Shown piece after piece: positions 35,579 through 45,078 of a DNA stretch of 64,000 bases (the first letter of the stretch is position 1; each line of letters begins with the position of its first letter). Origin of the DNA: Lentimicrobiaceae bacterium. GTDB lineage: Bacteria > Bacteroidota > Bacteroidia > Bacteroidales > Lentimicrobiaceae. The DNA lies in NCBI GenBank assembly GCA_020636745.1, contig JACJXH010000003.1, forward strand, positions 363,572 through 427,571, written 5' to 3'. Under the pieces are notes generated by a model. That model saw nothing but the letters and a program-made list of their open reading frames with translations, was not told the origin of the DNA and did no database searches. The position numbers and the translations under genes are program-made.

Positions 35579-35749
35579 AACGCCCTGTATTAAGTTATTG
35601 TAAACTGTATATTAATAATCAGTTATACTCTTTACGTTTTAAGGCATCAGCGCCATTGAAGTTTCATTTAATTTACTACTTTTGATAATCAGGAATACAG
35701 CTGGTCTTACTGCTATAAATCGTTGAATCAATATAACATCGCTTCATTC

Positions 35750-36310
35750 ATGGAAAAAGAAACAGGAGAAAAAAAGACAAGCCTGGCAGTTCCTGACCGC
35801 TTTCGCGTTACCCTGCTGCCCGAAGAAGCTGTTCAGATTGACATACCCAAAGAAGGCTTCAGCACAAAAGGCTTTTTCACGCTGTTTGTCATTTTTTTCT
35901 GGCTGCTGATGATACTGGTATGGACTGTATTACTGATGCAATACGGCCTGGCCTGGACATTGCTGTCCATCCCCTTCTGGCTGCTAGGAGGTGTTACATT
36001 GCGGCTTTCGCTCAGCACCATACTGGCTTCGCAACAATTAATCATCAGCAGGCAATCCGTTCTTTTGAAAAAGAAACAGCGAAAAAACACCGCCTCTGTT
36101 GAATTTAAACACGGAGAAATATCAGACATTTGCCTGGTTGAAGGCACATACAAAACCCTGTCGGGGATTACACGCAAAGGTGTTTATCCTGCCTTTATCA
36201 GCAACGGGGAAGCTTTTGCATTCGGCGAGCGTTGCACCAATGCCGAAAAGCAATGGCTGCTCGATAAAGTTAAAACTGTCATCAAAACCTGCACAACTAC
36301 CACTGCATAA
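35750..36310 (+). CDS. Two-helix membrane protein with PH-like cytoplasmic part, unknown function
   Basis: The protein is 186 residues from the ATG at 35750; the frame also allows a TTG at 35723. After about 35 soluble residues come two membrane helices (FTLFVIFFWLLMILVWTVLL and GLAWTLLSIPFWLLGGVTLR). A beta-rich domain of about 105 residues follows and ends with FGERCTNAEKQWLLDKVKTVI. That layout, and an ending of the form FG...E..WL, resemble small bacterial PH-like membrane proteins. No catalytic motif. The cyclase-like gene follows after 10 nt, so the two are almost certainly co-expressed. Confidence 0.65.
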   Translation: MEKETGEKKTSLAVPDRFRVTLLPEEAVQIDIPKEGFSTKGFFTLFVIFFWLLMILVWTVLLMQYGLAWTLLSIPFWLLGGVTLRLSLSTILASQQLIISRQSVLLKKKQRKNTASVEFKHGEISDICLVEGTYKTLSGITRKGVYPAFISNGEAFAFGERCTNAEKQWLLDKVKTVIKTCTTTTA

Positions 36311-36320
36311 AACCATCATC

Positions 36321-37256
36321 ATGAAGAACCGTATTAAAACGCTGGAGCACCAACAGATTAAGGAGATACTGCAAAAATATGACAAACGGGTAATCTTCGA
36401 AAAAACCAATGTGGTTCCTGACGAAACCGAGATGCTTGCCGAGTTGGAAAAATGCATCGATATAAAAAACATGAACTCCAAATCGGTTTTAGGTCTCGAT
36501 ATTTACCAGTACAGTTCCTATGGCGAGTTTGAGCAAATGCTGATTCCGTTTTTATTCAAAACCATTCTCACTACCACCATCGACCTTTGTATTGACAATC
36601 ATCCTTTTATATTTCAGAAATACAACCGCGAAAAGATTGAGAAGAGCTTTATCAGCACCGGTGATGGTGGATTTTTAATTTTCGACACACCCCTGCATTC
36701 ACTGCTATTTGCCTGTAATTATGCCATTACATTGCGCATTTACAATGCTTTTCACTTTTACCCGCGTTTGCGCAAAATCATCGGGGGCATCAGCACACGA
36801 TATGCCATCACCTACGATCATGTTTATTCATACAACGACAATCACTATGGCAGAGCCATTATCAACAATGCCCGCATACTTTCGCGCGACAGCCTCAACC
36901 GCTGCCTTATTGATGAGCATGTGCACCGCTGGTTTACAGTAAACATTGATGGAATTGAAAACCTGCAGGTACTCACCATTGAAGATGTTTCGCACATCCA
37001 CGAATTTAACGGCGATTACAACCTGCTTCCACTGGCCACCCTGTCCGATAAAATATTCGGCCGCGAAGCCAGCCGCAACGAAGGCATTATCAACTCCGAC
37101 ATTCTGAAAATCGGGAAGATTAAGGCCAAGGAAACTGACATCAATATATACAACCTGCATCTGCAGGTAAGCATGAGCCTGGTAAACAATGATGATGAAT
37201 CACAAAAAAAGATAGTCACAGTGAGCCTTGGCAACCTCAACACAACCGGAATCTGA
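36321..37256 (+). CDS. Divergent class III nucleotidyl cyclase-like protein
   Basis: The protein is 311 residues from the ATG at 36321; longer frames run through the upstream gene. I read it as a divergent class III adenylyl/guanylyl cyclase homology domain. GLDIYQYSSYGEF (first metal Asp, residue 60) corresponds to the usual DIxGFT. STGDGGFLIF (Asp115) corresponds to GDGFxxxF. GGISTRYAITYDHVY corresponds to RIGIHxG. YGRAIINNARILSRD corresponds to YGxxVNxAARL. The transition-state Asn-x-x-x-Arg is shifted (NNAR), so activity is uncertain. N-terminal 50 residues helical, C-terminal 60 residues of unknown kind. It may be an enzyme or a nucleotide sensor. Confidence 0.6.
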   Translation: MKNRIKTLEHQQIKEILQKYDKRVIFEKTNVVPDETEMLAELEKCIDIKNMNSKSVLGLDIYQYSSYGEFEQMLIPFLFKTILTTTIDLCIDNHPFIFQKYNREKIEKSFISTGDGGFLIFDTPLHSLLFACNYAITLRIYNAFHFYPRLRKIIGGISTRYAITYDHVYSYNDNHYGRAIINNARILSRDSLNRCLIDEHVHRWFTVNIDGIENLQVLTIEDVSHIHEFNGDYNLLPLATLSDKIFGREASRNEGIINSDILKIGKIKAKETDINIYNLHLQVSMSLVNNDDESQKKIVTVSLGNLNTTGI

Positions 37257-37325
37257 CATTAGCCTGCCTGAGCACAACCGGCCATGCTGTATGTTATCCG
37301 TCTGAAATTCAAAAAAAAGTAAATC

Positions 37326-38843
37326 ATGTGTGCCTTAAAAATTTTACCCGTCGAGAAAATAAGAGAGGCAGATGCCTACACCATAGCGCATGAACCCATC
37401 GCATCAATTGAGCTGATGGAACGAGCAGCGCTGGCCTGTTTCCGGTGGATGATCAAAAACGCACCCAAAGAAAAGCTTATCAGGGTTATATGCGGCGTGG
37501 GCAATAATGGTGGCGACGGACTGGCCATTGCGCGCCTGCTATACAACGAAGGCTATGATGTGGAAGTATTGGTAATCAGGCATGCCGATCAGGCTTCGCC
37601 CGATTTTACAGAAAACTTCAGGCAACTGGGTGAGATTCCCGAACTGGTCATTACTGATATTTTTGAAAGCGACCCGGCCCTTGATCTCACTGCTGACGAT
37701 TTGATAATTGATGCCATTCTGGGATCAGGTCTCAACCGGCAGGCTACGGGGTTTATTGCCGGCATTATTGAGCAGATTAACCAAAGCCATGCCCTGGTAA
37801 TCTCCATTGACATACCTTCAGGGCTTTTTGCCGACCTCCCGGCCGAACTTAACAGGCAGGCAATTGTAAGGGCCGATTACACCCTTACCTTCCAAACGCC
37901 TAAACTTGCTTTTATGATGGCCGAAAACGAACTGTACACCGGCAGGGTTCATGTGCTCGACATCGGATTGCATGCCACATTCATGGAGACGTGCGAATGC
38001 AATCATCTGCTGATTGAAAAAGAGGACTGCCGCAATTTATATCGTCCGCGAACGCTATTTTCGCACAAGGGACATTACGGCCACGCCCTGCTTATAGCCG
38101 GAAGCACAGGAAAAATGGGCGCTGCAATGTTGGCTGCCAGGGCCTGCTTGCGTTCAGGTGTGGGACTGCTTACTGCGCATATTCCGGGCGATGGATTTCT
38201 GATTATGCAAAATTCGGTACATGAAGCCATGGTAAGCATTGACCCTGAAGACTTTTGTTTTAGTCAGATGCCTGACATAGCGCCCTATCAGGCCATAGGC
38301 ATTGGCCCCGGGCTGGGTATGGAATCGCAAACACAAGCTGCTTTTAAATTGCTGATACAGCAAACCCATGTTCCGTTGGTGATAGATGCCGATGCCCTCA
38401 ACATTTTGGGCGAAAATAAAACCTGGATTTCCTTTTTGCCTGCGGGAAGCATCCTTACGCCTCACCCCAAAGAGTTTGAGCGTATTGCCGGAGCCACCGC
38501 CAACCACTTCGACAGACTCGAGATGCTGCGGCTGATGGCCATGCGGTTTAAGCTATTCATCATCCTCAAAGGAGCCCGCACTGCTATTGCTGCCCCCGAT
38601 GGAACCATCTATTTTAACCCCACCGGCAACCCCGGAATGGCCACTGGCGGAAGCGGTGATGTACTAACCGGCATCATTCTCGGACTTCTCACTTCGGGCT
38701 ACCCGGCGCGCGATGCCTGCATTTTGGGAACTTGGCTGCACGGCAAAGCCGGCGATATGGCCGCTCGCAAATTCGGACAGGAAGCCATGCTCCCCGGCGA
38801 CATTATTCAATACCTGGGTAAAGCTTTTAAGAAATTGTATTAA
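37326..38843 (+). CDS. nnr: Bifunctional NAD(P)H-hydrate epimerase/dehydratase
   Basis: Repairs hydrated NADH and NADPH. It is 505 residues with both domains: the N-terminal YjeF epimerase (about 1-215; GVGNNGGDGLAIARLL, DAILGSGLNR and IDIPSGL) and the C-terminal ribokinase-like ADP-dependent dehydratase (about 235-505; IGIGPGLGME, DADALNIL, TPHPKEF and TGNPGMATGGSGDVLTG). It ends convergently, overlapping the parE stop by 4 nt. Confidence 0.95.
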   Translation: MCALKILPVEKIREADAYTIAHEPIASIELMERAALACFRWMIKNAPKEKLIRVICGVGNNGGDGLAIARLLYNEGYDVEVLVIRHADQASPDFTENFRQLGEIPELVITDIFESDPALDLTADDLIIDAILGSGLNRQATGFIAGIIEQINQSHALVISIDIPSGLFADLPAELNRQAIVRADYTLTFQTPKLAFMMAENELYTGRVHVLDIGLHATFMETCECNHLLIEKEDCRNLYRPRTLFSHKGHYGHALLIAGSTGKMGAAMLAARACLRSGVGLLTAHIPGDGFLIMQNSVHEAMVSIDPEDFCFSQMPDIAPYQAIGIGPGLGMESQTQAAFKLLIQQTHVPLVIDADALNILGENKTWISFLPAGSILTPHPKEFERIAGATANHFDRLEMLRLMAMRFKLFIILKGARTAIAAPDGTIYFNPTGNPGMATGGSGDVLTGIILGLLTSGYPARDACILGTWLHGKAGDMAARKFGQEAMLPGDIIQYLGKAFKKLY

Positions 38844-40723
38844 ACTTTTGCCGTTTCCTCTACAATATCTTCTTCGAGGCGCAGGTTATCGATGATAAAT
38901 CCTTGCCGGTCAGGAGTGTTGCGCCCCATATAGAACGAAAGTATTTCAGGTATTTCTGATGATTTTCTTAAAATAACCGGGTCGAGCCGCATAGATGATC
39001 CAATAAAATGCCTGAACTCATCGGGTGAAATCTCTCCCAGTCCTTTAAACCTGGTAATCTCAGGATTCGGGCCCAGCTCGGCAATGGCCGCCAGCCGCTC
39101 TTCATCAGAATAGCAGTAATTGGTCTTTTTCTTGTTTCTTACTCTGAACAAGGGCGTTTGCAGAATGTACAAGTGCCCCGATTTTACCACATCAGGATAA
39201 AACTGCAGAAAGAAGGTAAGAAGCAGCAAACGAATGTGCATACCATCGACATCGGCATCAGTTGCCACCACAATGTTGTTGTAACGGAGATTTTCGACAC
39301 CTTCCTCAATGTTGAGTGCCGACTGCAGCAGATTAAACTCATCATTTTCGTAAACAACCCGCTTGGTAAGGCCATAGCAGTTAAGAGGTTTCCCTTTCAG
39401 GCTGAAAACGGCCTGTGTATTTACATCACGCGATTTGGTGATTGATCCGCTGGCCGAATCTCCCTCCGTAATAAAGAGGGTGGTTTCAAGCCTGCGCGCA
39501 TCGTTGCTGTTGTAATGCAAACGGCAATCGCGCAGCTTTTTATTATGCAGACTTACTTTTTTTACACTTTCGCGGGCCAGTTTTTTAATATTGGCCATAT
39601 CCTTCCGCTCTTTCTCACTCTGCATAATCTTGCGCAGCAAGGCTTCAGCTGCTTCGCTGTTCATATGCAGGTAATTATCGAGCTGCTTTTTAAGAATATC
39701 GCCAATATAATTGCGGATGGTTTGCCCGTCGGGCTCCATATATTGCGAACCGAGCTTGGTTTTGGTTTGCGATTCAAAAACGGGTTCCTGCACCTTGAGG
39801 CTGATGGCAGCAATCAACGATTGCCTGATGTCGCCCGGGTCAAAGTCTTTTTTGTAAAAATCGCGGATGGTTTTCACCAGTGCTTCGCGAAAAGCGGCCT
39901 GGTGCGTCCCTCCCTGTGTAGTGTGCTGGCCATTCACAAAAGAATAGTACTCTTCACCATATTGCCGTGCGCTGTGGGTAAAAGCACATTCAAAATCCTC
40001 ATCTTTTATCTGAATAATGGGATAAACCACAGGATTGCCATTGTTGTTGCGTTCAAGCAAATCGAGCAACCCGTTTTTAGCCTGCATGCGGATGCCATTG
40101 AACCAAATGGTAAGCCCATTGTTCAGGAAAACATAATTCCACAGCATCTGCTCAATATATTCAGGAAGAAAATGGTAATTGCCAAACAAAGTCTCATCGG
40201 GAATAAAACTGATGAGGGTACCGGCCCTGAGGTTAGATGGCTCCAGCGGATGATCATTAACCACTTCACCTCGTTCAAATTCAACTATTTTGGTTTTGCC
40301 TTCGCGAATACTCTGGGCAATAAAGCTCTTCGACAAGGCATTCACCGCCTTTGACCCCACACCATTGAGTCCTACCGCTTTTTTAAAAACCTTGGAGTCA
40401 TATTTGGCTCCGGTGTTGATTTTCGAAACACAATCAATGACTTTGCCCAACGGCATACCACGGCCATAATCGCGGATAGTTACCCGCTGATCTTTGATGG
40501 CTACCTCAATGGTACGGCCATTGCCCATAACAAATTCATCAATGGCATTGTCAATCACCTCTTTCATGAGCACATAAATGCCATCATCCTGCGACGATCC
40601 ATCGCCCAGTTTACCAATATACATCCCCGGCCTTAACCGGATGTGTTCTTTCCAGTCAAGCGTACGTACACTGTCATCAGAATATTGGCCGGGATTGCTT
40701 TGCGTGTATTCAGATTCTTCCAT
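38840..40723 (-). CDS. parE: DNA topoisomerase IV subunit B (type IIA topoisomerase ATPase subunit)
   Basis: The ATPase subunit that decatenates or relaxes DNA. It has 627 residues. The GHKL ATPase shows RPGMYIGKLGDG, EVIDNAIDEFV (metal Glu/Asn), RDYGRGMP and GLNGVGSKAVNALS. The Toprim domain carries ITEGDSASGSI and VVATDADVDGMHIR. The short C-terminus without the GyrB insertion and the sequence RFKGLGEISPDEFRHFIG fit ParE rather than GyrB. The partner parC is not adjacent. The promoter core at 40731-40738 is exact. Confidence 0.9.
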   Translation of the reverse strand: MEESEYTQSNPGQYSDDSVRTLDWKEHIRLRPGMYIGKLGDGSSQDDGIYVLMKEVIDNAIDEFVMGNGRTIEVAIKDQRVTIRDYGRGMPLGKVIDCVSKINTGAKYDSKVFKKAVGLNGVGSKAVNALSKSFIAQSIREGKTKIVEFERGEVVNDHPLEPSNLRAGTLISFIPDETLFGNYHFLPEYIEQMLWNYVFLNNGLTIWFNGIRMQAKNGLLDLLERNNNGNPVVYPIIQIKDEDFECAFTHSARQYGEEYYSFVNGQHTTQGGTHQAAFREALVKTIRDFYKKDFDPGDIRQSLIAAISLKVQEPVFESQTKTKLGSQYMEPDGQTIRNYIGDILKKQLDNYLHMNSEAAEALLRKIMQSEKERKDMANIKKLARESVKKVSLHNKKLRDCRLHYNSNDARRLETTLFITEGDSASGSITKSRDVNTQAVFSLKGKPLNCYGLTKRVVYENDEFNLLQSALNIEEGVENLRYNNIVVATDADVDGMHIRLLLLTFFLQFYPDVVKSGHLYILQTPLFRVRNKKKTNYCYSDEERLAAIAELGPNPEITRFKGLGEISPDEFRHFIGSSMRLDPVILRKSSEIPEILSFYMGRNTPDRQGFIIDNLRLEEDIVEETAKV

Positions 40724-40730
40724 AGGATTG

Positions 40731-40738
40731 CAAATATA
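40731..40738 (-). promoter_or_regulatory. Bacteroidota -7 element for parE
   Basis: The minus strand reads TATATTTG, an exact match, only 8 nt before the ATG, so the transcript would be almost leaderless. No TTG was found at -33. Confidence 0.45.
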
Positions 40739-40805
40739 GCTTAAAGTAGCCGATGGTAGTTGAGCTTGTTGATATAAAACGTTTGATGTTGAAAAATTTT
40801 ATGAC

Positions 40806-41732
40806 TTACTGCTGAGGCTTGAGTACCCACGCGCCGGTAAACACTTTCTGCCATTCAGTCAATGCCTGAACAGCCTCTGCTTCAGTGGCGTAATTGTCAA
40901 CTGATATCCTGAACATATTGCCATTGGGCAGTATCATGGCGCTTTGATAACCGGTTGATTTCAATCGTTTGACCTCTGCTGCAGCTTTTTCAGCCGAGTT
41001 AAGACTTCCGGTAATAATATGAAACCTGCCAGCCATATCTATTTCTGTTTCGGAGAGCACTGTTTCTTCAGTTGCAGCATTTGCTACTTCATCAGCTTTA
41101 GCACTGGCTGTTGTATCGGTAGCGCAGCCACCAAAATCTTTTTCAGTGTCATCACCTTCGCCAAACCACACGGTGGCATAATCGCCATAAAAACCAATGC
41201 CAATGGCTTTCCAGGGCTTTATCCATTTTCCGGTATTTAACAGATAGTCGTTGGTGAGTCCCAGCCCTTTCCACAGGTCAAAGGCATCGCCGGCATGGGC
41301 TTCTTCGCCGCCTGAATACACCATTTCCCAGCCTTTGTAGCGGTAGCCGGCAATTTCCCTGGGCTTTTCGTTCATGCATAACTGGCGGTTTTTGTCGCGG
41401 GTATAGCAACAGGCTTTCCATTTGCCTTTATCAGACCAGCTATGAGGATTGCATCCGCCAAAATCGGGCCGGTTAAACTGCAAATCCATGGCATGCACCC
41501 GTGCCACATAGGAAAGCGAACGCGAAAATGGGATTACAGGTAACTTGTGCACTCGCCGGTACTCAGAAATAAGATTATATAACCTCACCTCTTCAGCCGA
41601 AGCGCAGTGATCTTTTACCGGCCCCAGGTTAATTACCTGAGCATCCACCCCACCCGGAAGCAAAAGCAGCAGAAATAACAAAAACAGATATAATCTTCTG
41701 GTTACCATTTTTCTGAAGCGGTATTTATTCAT
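40806..41732 (-). CDS. Secreted CAP-domain protein with C-terminal SPOR domain
   Basis: A 308-residue exported protein. A signal peptide lies near the N-terminus (RLYLFLLFLLLLLPGGVDAQ); Met9 is an alternative start. A CAP (SCP/PR-1) domain follows at about 45-200: LYNLISEYRRVHKLP, LSYVARVHAMDL, NPHSW, AIGIGFYGDYATVWFG. After a linker of about 50 residues comes a SPOR domain (FHIITGSLNSAEKAAAEVKR... MFRISVDNYATEAEA). SPOR binds denuded peptidoglycan, so the protein should sit on the cell wall. Many Cys (GGCNPH, KACCYTRD, QLCMN) suggest disulfides. Role of the CAP domain unknown. Confidence 0.85.
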   Translation of the reverse strand: MNKYRFRKMVTRRLYLFLLFLLLLLPGGVDAQVINLGPVKDHCASAEEVRLYNLISEYRRVHKLPVIPFSRSLSYVARVHAMDLQFNRPDFGGCNPHSWSDKGKWKACCYTRDKNRQLCMNEKPREIAGYRYKGWEMVYSGGEEAHAGDAFDLWKGLGLTNDYLLNTGKWIKPWKAIGIGFYGDYATVWFGEGDDTEKDFGGCATDTTASAKADEVANAATEETVLSETEIDMAGRFHIITGSLNSAEKAAAEVKRLKSTGYQSAMILPNGNMFRISVDNYATEAEAVQALTEWQKVFTGAWVLKPQQ

Positions 41733-41786
41733 TACGCGTGTAAAATTACTGATTTACCGCCATTTTGCCAAAGTTTGCCCGGGAAT

Positions 41787-42062
41787 TCATTCCGCATTTG
41801 AGGTATGGCCGGCTTTTACCTGCTGAAAAAACAAGCGCAGCATCTGTTTGTCGGAAGCCTGCAGTTGATGCCAGCGAATGCCTTTTAAAGCTCCTTCCAA
41901 TGCCATAAGCGTGTTGATACATACAGTATGATCGAGCGCATCCAGCCTGATAAATGCCTGCTCTGCGCCTGTTTGTGCGAGATCCTCTGCCGTTTCAATC
42001 CCCACCTGCTTCAGCTTTTTAACCAGTCCGGGGCCTATATTGGGAAGTTCGTTCAGGTTCAT
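41787..42062 (-). CDS. TfoX/Sxy C-terminal-domain protein
   Basis: A 91-residue protein that is only the TfoX C-terminal helix-hairpin-helix-like domain: LNELPNIGPGLVKKLKQVGI, ETAEDLAQTGAEQAFIRL, CINTLMALEGALKGIRWHQL. The N-terminal TfoX domain is absent. The full-length homologue in gamma-proteobacteria controls competence, but such stand-alone domains in Bacteroidota have no known role. It lies 34 nt after the flippase stop and could be the last gene of that operon. Confidence 0.83.
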   Translation of the reverse strand: MNLNELPNIGPGLVKKLKQVGIETAEDLAQTGAEQAFIRLDALDHTVCINTLMALEGALKGIRWHQLQASDKQMLRLFFQQVKAGHTSNAE

Positions 42063-42096
42063 AAAGGATATTTAATGAGCTTACGTGAAGATGATT

Positions 42097-43368
42097 TCAG
42101 GATTTATTGCTGATGAAGCCTTTCCGCAGTTCGGTGAGTAAACCGGCAAAATCGCTTTGTTTCAGTTGCAGGCATCGCCAGCCATTGGGCGATCGGCGTA
42201 TAAAAATAAACAGCTGATACAGCATGCCAGCCATGTATGCAGCAGAAGCCGTGAGTCCTGCCCCGCTGATGCCATAAACAGGTATAAGGGTAAATCCCAG
42301 TCCAACTGTAAATACGAGCCCTATGCCCGACGAAATCGTATTGTGCCATGGTTTGCCGCTGCCCGAAAAATAATGGCTCAGCATAAGCGAAAGGGCAACC
42401 GCCAGAATACCCGGAGACAGGCTCAGAATAACTTCTGTTACATTGCTGAATCCCGCTTTAAATATCAATACAAAGAACTGAGCGGGTAAAACCAGCAATA
42501 CCGCCAGAATAGCTACTGTAATCAGACCTGTGATTTTGAAAAAATCGCTGGTAAGGCGGTGTGCATAAGCTTCGTCGGTACTGTTGGCAATCCGGGCATA
42601 TTGTACCATGGCAATGCTTTTCGAAATAATCCATACGCTTTCCGAAATCTGAACGCCAATGGAAAAAACCCCCAGGGTAGCCCTGTCGAAATACTTTTCA
42701 ATGATATAGTAACTCAGGCGGTAATTAAACAGCTGCATAAAACTGGCCGCCTGCAGGTATCCGCCAAAGCGGAATGTATCCCTGAAAATAGCCCTGTTCC
42801 ACCATCCCGAAAGGCTGGTATACCGATAAATAAGCAGGTAACTGATAAGGAATACACTGCCAAAAGAGATGTAAAGCGCTATAATATAAGCGCTTACGCT
42901 GAACAAGTGAAGACCTCCGAACAGAACCAGAAGCGAAGCCAGCACAAGCATTACCTGCAGCACAGCCAGCAGGTTAAACTGAAACACCTTTTCCTTGCCC
43001 AGCAACACATTCTGATTGATACTGAAGTAGGACTGCAGCAGTGATATCCAGAAAAGATCAAGCATATATTCATGCGGCACCAGTGAAAACCAACCGAGCA
43101 ACAGGCTGCCGGCGGCCGAAACCACCACTGCCCATATCCAGGCAGGCATCAGCAGTTGCATCAGAGGATGCCGCGGCACCATATAAACCAGTGCACTGCC
43201 GCCTACTAAAGCGCTCACCATCTGAATAATACTAATACCCAGAACTACCAGCGACACTGTTCCAACCCCTTCGGCACCGAGCTTTCGCGCCAGCAACCAT
43301 ATGATGGCCAGGTTGAGCAGGGCTATGACAAGTCTTGAAGCTGTGGTGGAAATAATTTTCCGAATCAC
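42097..43368 (-). CDS. Wzx-type flippase / polysaccharide transport protein
   Basis: A 423-residue MOP-superfamily membrane protein with about 12 helices, starting RKIISTTASRLVIALLNLAIIWLLARKLGAEG. This opening and the mid-protein YLQAASFMQLFNYRLSYYIIEKYF are typical of oligosaccharide flippases. It should move a lipid-linked glycan across the inner membrane. Its start codon overlaps the stop of the upstream formyltransferase-fusion gene by 4 nt (ATGA). Confidence 0.9.
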   Translation of the reverse strand: MIRKIISTTASRLVIALLNLAIIWLLARKLGAEGVGTVSLVVLGISIIQMVSALVGGSALVYMVPRHPLMQLLMPAWIWAVVVSAAGSLLLGWFSLVPHEYMLDLFWISLLQSYFSINQNVLLGKEKVFQFNLLAVLQVMLVLASLLVLFGGLHLFSVSAYIIALYISFGSVFLISYLLIYRYTSLSGWWNRAIFRDTFRFGGYLQAASFMQLFNYRLSYYIIEKYFDRATLGVFSIGVQISESVWIISKSIAMVQYARIANSTDEAYAHRLTSDFFKITGLITVAILAVLLVLPAQFFVLIFKAGFSNVTEVILSLSPGILAVALSLMLSHYFSGSGKPWHNTISSGIGLVFTVGLGFTLIPVYGISGAGLTASAAYMAGMLYQLFIFIRRSPNGWRCLQLKQSDFAGLLTELRKGFISNKS

Positions 43369-45077
43369 CTGCTGCCTCCCTTCTTATTTGAAATGAGGCC
43401 TAACCGCCTGAACAACTGCCACTTGAATGACGCGGGAGAGAAACGTTCACGCTTACAGTCGAAATACATATAGTCACCTGAGAATGAAAGGTTATGTATC
43501 CCTTTGAAACCCGGCGGGGGCTCCAGCGTACTTACCGGCATTTCAAGAAAACTGGTTTCGCTCAGCACTTTTATTTCATTGATGATAATGCGGCCACCAT
43601 AGGTGTGCGAGCAATCTTGTGCAGGCCTGTACAAGTTTCCATCGAGACTGAATAAGGCGCCGGCCGGCCTGGCATTCGATATATCTGATTTAACAGGATT
43701 CAGCTCATGCGGCACAAAAGGGCCGTCAAGAGTATCGGCATGCCAGATGTGCAGCTCAATGTTGGTTGCATGAGCCGGGGTAAAAAACAGGTACCAATGG
43801 TTTTGATGAAAAACCAGTGTGGGATCTGCAGCTGCCATGTCAGGAACAAGGGTACGCTCATGCAGCAGCTTCATCCCTGCCACATCAAAACGATACAGCT
43901 CAATGGCTCCATGGCTGAGCGACTCCGGAACACAGTAAATTACATCATCGTGTCTGAAGGTAAACGGATACGACAAATGCCAGTCTTCTTCAAGCACTGG
44001 CACTGCAGGTGTAAATATGGCATCGCGCTCGCTGAACCAACTGGCAGCAATGCCAGCCTTGCGGGTGCGGTAATCATAGGCTTCAAACAGGGTAAGTAAG
44101 CGTTCCTGCTCACGTATTACAAAACCATCGGCATAATAACGGTCAGCACCGCCTGCCGACAGCCAATGAACCATTTGTTTATCGATAAGGTATCCTGTTC
44201 CCGTAACAACTTCGGCTGTCCGGGCCTTCATTAAGCCCGTTTGCCATTTTTCAGCAGCAAACATTTCCCTGAAATGGAAATATATTTTATTAAAGGCCTG
44301 CATAAAGAGAAACTGCATAAATGTGTAGTTCTCAGGCTCTTTTAAAATTTCAGCATTCGTAGGCGGGCTGTCAGATTCGGAGGGGAATGTTTGTTGGGTA
44401 ACAATTTCGTGACACACTTCGGCCGGCCAGCTTTTCGATAGCTGAATAACCTGATCAAGGTTGGCCTGCCATGAATGGTTAATGGTGGGGAAAAAGCCTT
44501 TGCGAAGAATAATGCCATCATCGAGCGATTCGGTCAACCGTTGCAGGATGGCGCCGGTGATTTCATCCTTTTTCACAATTTCCCAAAATGCAGGAGGCAC
44601 ACCCCTGTATTTTTGCTCATCGCCATGATGAAATGACCATATTCCATAAGGTGCTGATTTTAAAATATCTCCCCTTATTATACCAAAGCCAAACTTTAAG
44701 ATAAAATCAGGATGATGCGCTTCTATTTTTTCAATATCGGCAGGCTCGAAATATTGACTGAAGCGCCCCTTCATCTTCACCCTGCAACGCAAAACAGTAA
44801 GCTTTCCGAAGATGTCAGAACTGTCAACCCGGCTGAATGCTTTAGGCCTGAAAAAATGACGGTAATATTGCCTGAAAAACAACTGATGCCAGTTGTAATG
44901 AATCATTTTAGAAACCAGACTTTTAGCTATTACCTGCTCTTCTTCGGGCATTATCAGCAATACAGGCACGGCATATGAACTCTGCTGCAGGATATCAAGC
45001 ACATCGCGCTGCCACTGTTGCAAAACAGCAGTGTTGCTCATGATGGCAAATTTCAGCACTCTCTTTTCTTCTGTCAC
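43365..45077 (-). CDS. Formyltransferase-like domain fused to GINT1-like beta-propeller
   Basis: I choose the GTG at 45077, 1 nt after the upstream gene's stop, giving 570 residues. The ATG at 45131 would overlap that gene by 53 nt. The first 200 residues resemble a formyltransferase: LKFAIMSNTA, HPDFILKFGFGIIRGDIL, then SFHHGDEQKYRGVPPAFWEI (family form NxHPSxLPxYRG) and LDDGIILRKGF. The His and Asp are kept, but the catalytic Asn is Ser. The last 270 residues match the N-terminal propeller of glucosamine inositolphosphorylceramide transferase 1, or a GH43-like five-blade fold: NPVKSDISNARPAGALF, LYRPAQDCSHTYGGRI. Probably modifies a glycan precursor; reaction unknown. Confidence 0.72.
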   Translation of the reverse strand: MTEEKRVLKFAIMSNTAVLQQWQRDVLDILQQSSYAVPVLLIMPEEEQVIAKSLVSKMIHYNWHQLFFRQYYRHFFRPKAFSRVDSSDIFGKLTVLRCRVKMKGRFSQYFEPADIEKIEAHHPDFILKFGFGIIRGDILKSAPYGIWSFHHGDEQKYRGVPPAFWEIVKKDEITGAILQRLTESLDDGIILRKGFFPTINHSWQANLDQVIQLSKSWPAEVCHEIVTQQTFPSESDSPPTNAEILKEPENYTFMQFLFMQAFNKIYFHFREMFAAEKWQTGLMKARTAEVVTGTGYLIDKQMVHWLSAGGADRYYADGFVIREQERLLTLFEAYDYRTRKAGIAASWFSERDAIFTPAVPVLEEDWHLSYPFTFRHDDVIYCVPESLSHGAIELYRFDVAGMKLLHERTLVPDMAAADPTLVFHQNHWYLFFTPAHATNIELHIWHADTLDGPFVPHELNPVKSDISNARPAGALFSLDGNLYRPAQDCSHTYGGRIIINEIKVLSETSFLEMPVSTLEPPPGFKGIHNLSFSGDYMYFDCKRERFSPASFKWQLFRRLGLISNKKGGSR

Positions 45078-45078
45078 T

